Origin: Acidobacteriota bacterium | GTDB taxonomy: Bacteria; Acidobacteriota; Blastocatellia; Pyrinomonadales; Pyrinomonadaceae | NCBI GenBank assembly: GCA_023436495.1 | Contig: JAEZIT010000125.1 | Coordinates: 35,465-99,464, forward strand | DNA: 64,000 bases | Direction of reading: 5' to 3' | Part shown: positions 53,581 through 60,856 of the stretch, piece after piece | Layout of the letters: every line of letters begins with the position of its first letter | How positions within the stretch are numbered: the first letter of the stretch is position 1 | Notes under the pieces: model-generated | Seen by the model: only the letters and a program-made list of their open reading frames with translations | Database searches by the model: none | What the model was told of the DNA's origin: nothing | Program-made: the position numbers and the translations under genes

Positions 53581-54840
53581 ATGAAAGTAGTTACGGGACG
53601 ATTTTACGAAAATCTGAAAATGGCGCTCGACACGCTGCGTGGCAATAAGCTGCGCTCGTTCCTGACGATCATAGGAGTGGTCGTCGGCGTAATTACCGTC
53701 ATGCTGATTTCGGCGATCATCAGCGGGATCGGAATGGCTGTCGAAGAGCAGGTAAAATCGTTCGGAACACGTTCCGTATTCATTTACAAAATGGACATGG
53801 GCATCCGCTTCGGAAGGCCGTCGCGCGAAGAGCGCATGCGGCCCGACCTTACGCTTGAGGACGCTCTAGCACTGCGAAACCTGTCCGAGGTGGAAACGGC
53901 AGTTCCATTCCTGAACGTCTCAAGCAGCTTCTGGGGTAACTCAACGGTCGTTTCCGCCAAAGGTAAACAAACGACCGCTATTCAGCTAAGCGGTACGCTG
54001 CCGGAGATCGAAAAATCGGGGACACAGATCCTCCGCGAAGGCCGTTGGTTCACACAAGCCGAAAACGACATCAAAAAAGACGTTGCGGTCATTGGTGACA
54101 CCGTAAAGGAAACATTTTTTCCATATCAGTCCCCTATCGGCGAGACCATCGAGATAAACGGGCGGGCATTCACGGTCATCGGCTTTCTTGAGAAAAAGGA
54201 ACAGCTCTTCGGCGGCGGCGGCGGAAACAATGACGAGAGCAACGCTATCTATATGCCGTTTGCATCGGCTCTTCGCATAAAACCGAATGCCGACGACGTC
54301 TTTATTATGGCGATCGCGCGCGAGGGCCGACTGCAGCAGGCACAGGATCAGATCGTTGACCTTCTGCGAATCCGACGACAGGTGCCGTACGGCAAACCCA
54401 ACAACTTCTCCACCGCCACCGCGGACAGTATTATCGACCAGTTCCAGAGCATAACCGCCGGCGTCGCTCTGGCGATGGTCGTTATCTCGTCGATCGGCCT
54501 GCTCATCGGCGGTATCGGCGTCATGAATATCATGCTGGTCTCTGTCACCGAACGAACTCGCGAGATCGGAATCCGCAAGGCGATCGGGGCACGTCAGACC
54601 GATATTCTGACACAATTTCTGATCGAAGCGGGAACGCTGACAGGTTTTGGCGGCCTTGTCGGACTCGCGATCGGCTGGTTTCTGACATTCCTCATCAGCC
54701 TTGTCTTCCCGTCTTACGTTCCCTGGTGGGCACCCGTTGCCGGACTTTTCGCCAGCGTCGGCATCGGCCTTTTGTTCGGCATTTGGCCGGCTTGGAAGGC
54801 CGCGAGGCTCGATCCTATCGAATCACTTCGCTACGAATAA
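53581..54840 (+). CDS. MacB-like ABC transporter permease
   Basis: A 419-residue paralogue of the preceding permease. N-terminal segment NKLRSFLTIIGVVVGVITVM, periplasmic domain with LSGTLPEIEKSGTQI and a glycine-rich loop (FGGGGGNNDES), then the FtsX part: IGVMNIMLVSVTERTREIGI, RKAIGA and IWPAWKAARLDPIESLR. The start codon directly follows the upstream stop (one base), so they are translationally coupled. With the adaptor, ATPase and six-span membrane protein it completes a five-gene export operon, closed by an inverted repeat at 54849-54892. Confidence 0.93.
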   Translation: MKVVTGRFYENLKMALDTLRGNKLRSFLTIIGVVVGVITVMLISAIISGIGMAVEEQVKSFGTRSVFIYKMDMGIRFGRPSREERMRPDLTLEDALALRNLSEVETAVPFLNVSSSFWGNSTVVSAKGKQTTAIQLSGTLPEIEKSGTQILREGRWFTQAENDIKKDVAVIGDTVKETFFPYQSPIGETIEINGRAFTVIGFLEKKEQLFGGGGGNNDESNAIYMPFASALRIKPNADDVFIMAIAREGRLQQAQDQIVDLLRIRRQVPYGKPNNFSTATADSIIDQFQSITAGVALAMVVISSIGLLIGGIGVMNIMLVSVTERTREIGIRKAIGARQTDILTQFLIEAGTLTGFGGLVGLAIGWFLTFLISLVFPSYVPWWAPVAGLFASVGIGLLFGIWPAWKAARLDPIESLRYE

Positions 54841-54848
54841 AAGCAATA

Positions 54849-54892
54849 AAAGATCGGAGTGCCGAACGTAAAGTTCCGGCACTCCGATCTTC
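54849..54892. terminator. Terminator-like inverted repeat between convergent genes
   Basis: A 15-bp stem (arms 54850-54864 and 54877-54891) with a 12-base loop lies between the last permease and the YIP1 gene. Toward the - strand it is followed by TTATTGCTTTT, so it should best end the - strand operon; it may also stop the + strand operon. Confidence 0.65.
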
Positions 54893-54907
54893 ATATCTGA
54901 AATTTAA

Positions 54908-55831
54908 CTAGCTCAGGAAACTCGGGAACAGCAGGGCCAGAACCACCGACATCACAACACCTAACAGCCAAACCGTCAGTGTCGCCGTAGTTGCCGTTGA
55001 CTGCGAGACTTTCTCGCCCGCATTTTTCAAGCCAATGATGTTCAGCACGATCCAATAAAGTGACAACAGGCTGATCGCACTCAGCAACACATAAAGTACG
55101 GGCTTATTGGATGCGCTAACCAGAAAGTTCAAATTGTCCTGAACGATCCCGCCCTGGCCGATCAACGGATGAATGTCCGTGGGATCTTTTATAAATAAGA
55201 TGATCGAACTAAGGACGTATCTAACGACCGCGACGGGCAGCATCGCATAGGCGGTCGCCGAAAAAGCCTGCCAATAGTTCATCTGTCCGCCCATCGCCAT
55301 CACGAACAGGAAAAACACCGCCGCGAGAAACGCGATCGAAAATGTCGTTGCGACAAAGGAATTGACCGCCTGTCCGGCTCGAATGACCGGATTCTTATTG
55401 GTGTCGATGGCGTCTTGCCGCCCGGCCTCGATCTGTCGCCGAGCATTCTCGTCCAAAATAGACATTTCCAGAGTCTTGTCTATCGCATAATTCGCTATGC
55501 GCTCTGGTGTTAACCGATACATGAACAGGTTCGTATAGATCCCGGCAAGTACCGCTATCACGATCGTTGCCGCCAACCAGCGTGGATGACGACGCAGATT
55601 CTGAAAGACCTCGCCCGGGGAAAAGAAAATATTCGCGAGCGTCGCGCCCGTAGGCATTCGGTCAACGTTTTCCGTCTCAGGTTTGCTCACAAAGCTCAAC
55701 CCGATGACCAGACCGCCCAGCAGGATCAGCGACACACCTGTGGATGTCAGGCCAGGGATCACCTTCAAAACGCTGAGTACTGCTATTACAAGGCCGATAA
55801 CTGCGACGATTATTCCGGCTAGTCGATTCAT
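54908..55831 (-). CDS. YIP1-family membrane protein
   Basis: A 307-residue membrane protein. Two close hydrophobic segments start it (IIVAVIGLVIAVLSVL and GVSLILLGGLVIGLSF). A soluble stretch leads to the Yip1 domain, which begins FFSPGEVFQNLRRHPRWLAA. Five more membrane segments then follow, among them TTFSIAFLAAVFFLFVMAMG and WQAFSATAYAMLPVAVVRYV. Yip1-type proteins occur widely in bacteria with unclear roles. It lies 70 bases after oppF on the same strand. A functional link to the ATPases is not shown. Confidence 0.85.
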   Translation of the reverse strand: MNRLAGIIVAVIGLVIAVLSVLKVIPGLTSTGVSLILLGGLVIGLSFVSKPETENVDRMPTGATLANIFFSPGEVFQNLRRHPRWLAATIVIAVLAGIYTNLFMYRLTPERIANYAIDKTLEMSILDENARRQIEAGRQDAIDTNKNPVIRAGQAVNSFVATTFSIAFLAAVFFLFVMAMGGQMNYWQAFSATAYAMLPVAVVRYVLSSIILFIKDPTDIHPLIGQGGIVQDNLNFLVSASNKPVLYVLLSAISLLSLYWIVLNIIGLKNAGEKVSQSTATTATLTVWLLGVVMSVVLALLFPSFLS

Positions 55832-55901
55832 TGATTTTCCTCTTTGTCTTTAGAATGGATCTAATTTGAACTACGCTTCCCCGACTGCAAAAGTTTCACG
55901 A

Positions 55902-56906
55902 CTACACAATTAGCGGCGGCGCAGTATCGTAACCCTCGGCTCGAATGCACGCTGCAAAATGCCCAGGGCTGAGCTCGCGAAGCTCGGGTACGGCCTTGCC
56001 GCATTCTTCGATCGCGATCGGGCATCGAGTTCTGAAACGACAGCCCGACGGGGGATTTATCGGCGTCGGCACATCGCCGCGCAGGACTATTCTCTCGCGT
56101 TTCTGTTTTGGGTCCGGCAGCGGAATAGCGGAGAGCAGAGCCTGTGTATACGGATGCAGCGGATTTTCGTACAGGTCCTTTGATTCCGCGATCTCGACGA
56201 TCTTTCCCAGATACATGACCGCGACGCGATTTGAGATATGTTCGACCACGGCTAATCCATGCGAAATAAATAGATACGTCAGCCCGAATTCCGCTTGCAG
56301 ATCCTGCAATAGGTTTACAACCTGCGCCTGTACGGAAACATCGAGAGCGGACACGGGTTCGTCGCAAATGATCAGCTTTGGATTCAACGCCAGCGCCCTC
56401 GCAATTCCGAGCCTCTGCCGCTGGCCGCCGGAGAATTCATGCGGGTAGCGATGCATATAATCCGGATCGAGCCCGACCTTGCCGAGCAACTCCCCGACGC
56501 GTTCACGCCGCGAACGCTTATCACCGATGCCGTGTATCTTGAGCGGTTCGGATATTATCGACAGGATGCTCATTCGCGGGTTCAGGCTGGCGTACGGGTC
56601 CTGAAAAATGATCTGCATTTCACGCCGCTGTTCCTGCATTTCGCGATTGGAAAGCGAGAGGACATCTACGCCGTTAAATACGACCTCGCCGGCCGTCGGT
56701 TCATGCAGCCGCAGAATCGCTCGCCCGACCGTCGATTTGCCGCAGCCTGATTCGCCGACAAGCCCCAGGGTCTCGCCTTGCCGGATCTCGAACGACACGC
56801 CGTCGACGGCGCGAACCACGTCGTCGCTGTTCTCTACCGGAAAATGTTTTACAAGGCCGCGTACCTGCAGCAGTTCTGCCGCGGCCATTTTCGTTGCAGG
56901 ATCCAT
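55902..56906 (-). CDS. Oligopeptide/dipeptide ABC transporter ATP-binding protein (OppF-like)
   Basis: A 334-residue ATPase: Walker A GESGCGKSTVGRAIL, signature EFSGGQRQRLGIARAL, Walker B LIICDEPVSALDVSVQ. The C-terminal OppF extension has cysteines (GCRFRTRCPIAIEECGK and HFAACI) in the spacing known to hold an iron-sulfur cluster in some OppD/DppD proteins. It starts right after the GNAT stop codon (TAGATG). The pair OppD/OppF would power one heteromeric importer, but no permease or binding protein gene is in the window, so the membrane partners must lie elsewhere. Confidence 0.93.
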   Translation of the reverse strand: MDPATKMAAAELLQVRGLVKHFPVENSDDVVRAVDGVSFEIRQGETLGLVGESGCGKSTVGRAILRLHEPTAGEVVFNGVDVLSLSNREMQEQRREMQIIFQDPYASLNPRMSILSIISEPLKIHGIGDKRSRRERVGELLGKVGLDPDYMHRYPHEFSGGQRQRLGIARALALNPKLIICDEPVSALDVSVQAQVVNLLQDLQAEFGLTYLFISHGLAVVEHISNRVAVMYLGKIVEIAESKDLYENPLHPYTQALLSAIPLPDPKQKRERIVLRGDVPTPINPPSGCRFRTRCPIAIEECGKAVPELRELSPGHFAACIRAEGYDTAPPLIV

Positions 56907-57455
56907 CTATCTATTCGCCGTCCAGTTCTCCTTGATCAAGGCCCACCGTTCATGATCACGCCATTTCCCGCCGATTTTTAAGTATTTCGGCGAAAATCCT
57001 TCTTTCGAGAATCCGCATCGTCTTGCGACCGCGATCGAAGGTAGGTTATTCGGCTGTATATTCGCCTCGAGCCTATGCAATTTCAACGTGCTGAAAGCGT
57101 GACGAACGATCAACTTGACCGCTTCGGTCGCAAATCCATTCCCCGTGAATCCAAGCCCCAATCCGTATCCAAGATACGCACTGCACAGCGGCCCGTAAAA
57201 TATCTGTGACAATGTGATCTGCCCGGCGATCGCTCCGTCCGTCCTGCGGCAGACAAGCAGACACTCAGTATCTTCACGTCTACTCCGATCGATGAATCGC
57301 GCGAATTCATCGGCCGTACGCGGCATACGCATCAATCCGCGGTGAAACCTGATACTGCTCTTCGCCAGGTCGATATATTCGTCGGCGTCGTTAGGTTCAG
57401 GATATCGCAGTAAAACGCGCTTCCCTTTCAATACCAGACGCCTGTTCTTCGTCAT
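56907..57455 (-). CDS. GNAT-family N-acetyltransferase
   Basis: A 182-residue acetyltransferase of the RimJ/RimL-like group: KRVLLRYPEPNDADEYIDL at the start, GAIAGQITLSQIFYGPLCSA, YLGYGLGLGFTGNGFATEAV (acetyl-CoA site), and HRLEANIQPNNLPSIAVARRCGF (split here in thought as two adjoining motifs). It would acetylate an amino group, possibly a protein N-terminus or a small molecule. Its first 59 bases overlap the 3' end of oppD in another frame; the family-matching residues lie in this overlap, so the ATG at 57455 is supported. It is wedged between oppD and oppF. Confidence 0.88.
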   Translation of the reverse strand: MTKNRRLVLKGKRVLLRYPEPNDADEYIDLAKSSIRFHRGLMRMPRTADEFARFIDRSRREDTECLLVCRRTDGAIAGQITLSQIFYGPLCSAYLGYGLGLGFTGNGFATEAVKLIVRHAFSTLKLHRLEANIQPNNLPSIAVARRCGFSKEGFSPKYLKIGGKWRDHERWALIKENWTANR

Positions 57456-58422
57456 ACAGCACGCATCGGACCTTTACCCCGTTCTCCTGCTCATACAACG
57501 GTATCTCGCCATGGGTACAGCGTTCCATCCGGTAGACGCACCGGGGAGCGAAGTGGCATCCCGGCGGAAGATGCGTTGGGCTCGGGACAACGCCCTCGAT
57601 CGTCTGAAGCCGGCTGACCTTTTCGATACTATGAGCACTCAGCCGCGGCACCGAATTCAGAAGGCCTTGTGTGTACGGATGCTTCGGTTTTTCGAATATC
57701 TCTTCCACTCCGGATTCTTCAACTATCTTGCCGGTGTACATCACGCAGACCCGGTCGGCAGTTTCCGCCACAACGCCGAGATCATGAGTGATCAGCAAAA
57801 CAGCAAGCCTCCTTGTTTTGCGAAGGCCGTCGAGAAGTTCGAGTATCTGTGCTTGGATCGTTACGTCCAGGGCCGTCGTCGGCTCATCCGCGATCAGAAG
57901 CTCCGGATCGCACGCCAACGCCATCGCTATCATCACACGCTGCCGCATTCCTCCTGATAATTGGTGCGGATAATCGTTCACGCGACGTTCCGGCGACGGT
58001 ATCGATACTTCTTTCATCGCCTCGATCGCCGCATCCCAAGCCTGCTTTTTATCGAGTTTTCGATGCAGCCTGAGCGCTTCCGCGATCTGTTCGCCGACCG
58101 TGAAAACCGGATTCAGCGACGTCATCGGATCTTGGAAAATCATCGCGATATCGTTTCCGCGAATTGCACGCATTCGCTCATCGCTCGCCTTAGTTAGCTC
58201 TTCGCTCTTGAATCGGATCGAACCGCCGGCGATCCGTCCCGGGGCCGCGATCAGTCGCATTATCGACAACGCGGTGATCGATTTTCCGCAGCCCGATTCG
58301 CCGACAAGCCCCAAAAGCTCTCCTTCATTAATGTAAAAACTAACGTCGTTGACCGAGCGCACAAGGCCGGCCCTTGTCGGGAAGTGCGTCTGGAGTCGTT
58401 CAACCTCTAATAAATGGGTCAT
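57397..58422 (-). CDS. Oligopeptide/dipeptide ABC transporter ATP-binding protein (OppD-like)
   Basis: A 341-residue ATPase: Walker A GESGCGKSITALSIMRL, signature QLSGGMRQRVMIAMALACD, Walker B LLIADEPTTALDVTIQ. The C-terminal extension contains CHFAPRCVYRMERC and a later VRCVLY, a four-cysteine set known from OppD/DppD proteins that carry a [4Fe-4S] cluster. It is first in the group oppD-GNAT-oppF, with a 59-base overlap into the GNAT gene. Divergent from ctpA, with 250 bases between starts that hold a stem-loop. Confidence 0.93.
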   Translation of the reverse strand: MTHLLEVERLQTHFPTRAGLVRSVNDVSFYINEGELLGLVGESGCGKSITALSIMRLIAAPGRIAGGSIRFKSEELTKASDERMRAIRGNDIAMIFQDPMTSLNPVFTVGEQIAEALRLHRKLDKKQAWDAAIEAMKEVSIPSPERRVNDYPHQLSGGMRQRVMIAMALACDPELLIADEPTTALDVTIQAQILELLDGLRKTRRLAVLLITHDLGVVAETADRVCVMYTGKIVEESGVEEIFEKPKHPYTQGLLNSVPRLSAHSIEKVSRLQTIEGVVPSPTHLPPGCHFAPRCVYRMERCTHGEIPLYEQENGVKVRCVLYDEEQASGIEREARFTAIS

Positions 58423-58475
58423 TCGTTAGCTGATTCCGGAAATCGTTTAGCCTGCATACCGAAATTCGTCAGGAT

Positions 58476-58524
58476 TAGAATGGGCCTTGAGCAGGCGGCT
58501 TCGTTGCCTGCGGGCCACATTCTA
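58476..58524. other. Imperfect stem-loop in the divergent oppD/ctpA region
   Basis: Outer arms TAGAATG/CATTCTA (7 bp), then GGCC/GGCC (one-base bulge), then GCAGGC/GCCTGC (6 bp) around a 9-base loop, 49 bases in all. It is not followed by a T-tract on either strand and lies upstream of both genes, so it is not an ordinary terminator. It may be a REP-like repeat, a protein-binding site or a structured leader. Confidence 0.5.
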
Positions 58525-58672
58525 CAATTTTAACATACGGGCGCCGATATTCTTTTCCGTCGCCCGCAACATTTTGCAAAGCAACTAATTTCGTCGCTTT
58601 TTCTTCAAATGGATGTTATTATTTTGCGAGATTTGCAATCTCTTACGCAGCTTTACTTAGGAGATCTTCATA

Positions 58673-60412
58673 GTGGTCAAAAAGCCTTTTCTACTTTTCG
58701 CAGCAATTGTATCTTTATCAATCTCAACATCTGCGGGTCTTGCCCAAAATCCGGCAGTTACCTCTAGGATCGATACTAAGACCGCTAAGGATAAGACCGG
58801 CCCCGCCGCTGTCAAGAAGGCCGTCACGGTCGAGAATATCGAACAAGACATCGCGGAGGCCCTATCGCTGATAGAAAGCAACCACGTCGCAGGGAAACGG
58901 CTTAATTACAACGATCTCTTCAAGTCGTCGATCGATACGATGCTCCATTCGCTCGATCCGCACTCGAACTATTTTGATGCCAAGGAATTCGATCAATTTC
59001 GGACCGATCAGAGCTCGATGTATTTCGGCATCGGGGCCACGATCGGCGATCTGAGCGACGCGGAGGGCAATGTACTCGCAACGTATATCAAAGCCACCTT
59101 TGACGGCGCTCCGGCTCACCGTGCCGGGCTTAGATACGGCGACAAGATCGTCGAGGTCAATGGCGTTTCAATGCTTGGAAAATCCTTTGTCGATGTCCGC
59201 AACGTTCTTCGCGGGCCGCGGGGCACACCGGCAAAGCTTGTCGTTGAGAAAGCTTCTACAGGCAAACGCGAGGCTGTCGAGATCATTCGCGATTCCGTAT
59301 CGCAGCCGTCCATAGCCGAGGCATATATGATTCGCCCGGGCGTCGGATACATAGCAATGACCGGCGGATTCAATCAGACGACGTATAATGAATTCGCGAC
59401 CGCGATGAAGTCGTTAAAGGCACAGGGCATGCAGCAGCTCGTCCTCGACCTCCGCAATAACGGCGGCGGCCTTGTCGGACAGGCGTATCGCGTTGCAAAT
59501 ACGTTCCTTTCGACCGGACAGACGGTATTCACGCAGAAAGGGCGCTACGGCAATTCCACGCAGCCATATCCGGCGGAAAACGCTACGCCCGACAATACTC
59601 CAATGGTGGTACTCGTGAACCGAAGTACCGCGTCCGCGTCGGAGATCCTGGCCGGCGCACTGCAGGACCACGATCGCGGCCTGATCGTCGGCGAAAATAC
59701 CTTCGGAAAAGGCCTTGTCCAAAATCCGTTCATCCTCGATTATGGTTCGATGCTGCTTTTGACCGTGGCCAAATACGAGACGCCGTCCGGTCGCCTGATC
59801 CAGCGTGATTATTCCGACGGGAATCTTTACAACTATTACACTAACGGCGGCAGTTTCCGTGATTCGACTGACGATCTCTCGTCGCCGCGCGGCCCTGAAA
59901 GCAAGACCGATGCCGGCCGCACGGTTTACAGCGGCGGCGGCATCAATCCCGACGTCCCTGTAAAAGCTCAGACGATCACAGCCGATCGCAGCCGGAATCA
60001 GGTAAAAATGTCGAATTCGATATTCGCGTTTGCTCTCGATCTGGCGTACGGCAAGATCAATGGATTTGAATCTCTAAAGATCGATCGGCCGATCGCATTT
60101 GACTATAACCTGAAGCCCTCCGATTTCGCGGTGACTGATGCTCTATACGAAACGTACAGGAATTATGCCGTCTCGAAGTATAAATACACACCCGCCCAGA
60201 TCGACCGGGAACGCGAATTCGTCGAACGCACTCTGAGGACGGAGCTTGTGACTGCCGCATACGGCTCTACCACGTCTTTCCGTGTATTCAACGAGTACGA
60301 CGATCAGCTTCTGAAGGCAATCCAGCTATTGCCGCAGGCGAAACAGTTAGCGACCGACAGCGCCCGCATCCGTGCAAGCGCCAGCAAACAGAAAGCCGAA
60401 AACAACCGCTGA
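58673..60412 (+). CDS. ctpA: S41-family C-terminal processing peptidase
   Basis: A 579-residue secreted protease starting at a GTG with AGGAG 12 bases upstream. The signal peptide is followed by a helical N-terminal domain (SIDTMLHSLDPHSNYFDA), a PDZ domain (about 120-205: GAPAHRAGLRYGDKIVEVNG), and the peptidase core. The catalytic pair is Ser321 in STASASEIL and Lys346 in NTFGKGLVQ, 25 residues apart as in Tsp/CtpA. A C-terminal helical region of about 120 residues completes it. These enzymes trim or degrade periplasmic proteins. The gene is followed by a strong terminator. Confidence 0.94.
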   Translation: MVKKPFLLFAAIVSLSISTSAGLAQNPAVTSRIDTKTAKDKTGPAAVKKAVTVENIEQDIAEALSLIESNHVAGKRLNYNDLFKSSIDTMLHSLDPHSNYFDAKEFDQFRTDQSSMYFGIGATIGDLSDAEGNVLATYIKATFDGAPAHRAGLRYGDKIVEVNGVSMLGKSFVDVRNVLRGPRGTPAKLVVEKASTGKREAVEIIRDSVSQPSIAEAYMIRPGVGYIAMTGGFNQTTYNEFATAMKSLKAQGMQQLVLDLRNNGGGLVGQAYRVANTFLSTGQTVFTQKGRYGNSTQPYPAENATPDNTPMVVLVNRSTASASEILAGALQDHDRGLIVGENTFGKGLVQNPFILDYGSMLLLTVAKYETPSGRLIQRDYSDGNLYNYYTNGGSFRDSTDDLSSPRGPESKTDAGRTVYSGGGINPDVPVKAQTITADRSRNQVKMSNSIFAFALDLAYGKINGFESLKIDRPIAFDYNLKPSDFAVTDALYETYRNYAVSKYKYTPAQIDREREFVERTLRTELVTAAYGSTTSFRVFNEYDDQLLKAIQLLPQAKQLATDSARIRASASKQKAENNR

Positions 60413-60437
60413 TCCATTTTCGTTATCAGCGAGCATG

Positions 60438-60473
60438 AAAAAAGCGGCGGGCTATAACCCGCCGCTTTTTTTT
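60438..60473. terminator. Strong Rho-independent terminator after ctpA
   Basis: AAAGCGGCGGG (60441-60451) and CCCGCCGCTTT (60458-60468) form an 11-bp perfect stem with a 6-base loop, followed by a run of T. An A-run precedes the left arm, so it works on both strands and can also end the 54-codon - strand gene. Confidence 0.9.
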
Positions 60474-60579
60474 ATATTACGTTCGCTCAGCTTTTCTTCT
60501 CTACTTTAATGCGCTTCTCAACAGCAGTATCGAGATCCGGACGAATGGATCACATGCGTCTTCCGGTTCGATGCCAGCC

Positions 60580-60744
60580 TTAAAATAACCAGGAAACTAA
60601 ATAGTAGGCGCCGAAACCCGCCCCGATGAGCAGCAGTACGACGAGCGCAATCACTCCGCCGACGATCAGCTTGAACTTCCTATAGCGGTTCTCATCAGGC
60701 GGCGATAGCTGGCTTTGTGGAAAATATGGGGGCGGTCTTTTCAT
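60580..60744 (-). CDS. Small single-span membrane protein (54 residues)
   Basis: A short gene in the 444-base gap between ctpA and the S9 peptidase. It reads MKRPPPYFPQSQLSPPDENR, then basic YRKFK, one strong hydrophobic span (LIVGGVIALVVLLLIGAGF) and GAYYLVSWLF before TAA. The proline-rich N-terminus, basic border and single span are a coherent pattern for a small membrane protein, with the positive residues suggesting the N-terminus is inside. The ribosome site is weak (AAGAAA). Coding is inferred from composition alone. The rest of the gap (60475-60579 and 60745-60856) shows the terminator and a probable promoter but no further gene. Confidence 0.55.
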   Translation of the reverse strand: MKRPPPYFPQSQLSPPDENRYRKFKLIVGGVIALVVLLLIGAGFGAYYLVSWLF

Positions 60745-60790
60745 ATGATTAGTTTCTTGTTTCGCCGGTCCGCTGTCAAGCGGGATCCGA

Positions 60791-60819
60791 TTCTAAGTTT
60801 CGATTTTTTGTGCGATAAT
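60791..60819 (+). promoter_or_regulatory. Probable promoter of the S9 peptidase gene
   Basis: TTCTAA (60791-60796) and GATAAT (60814-60819), spacing 17, with TG one base before the -10 (extended -10 TGCGATAAT). The ATG is at 60857, giving a leader of about 30 bases. Confidence 0.45.
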
Positions 60820-60856
60820 ACAACCGCTTTCTGAATCACAACTTAGCGAGAATTAT

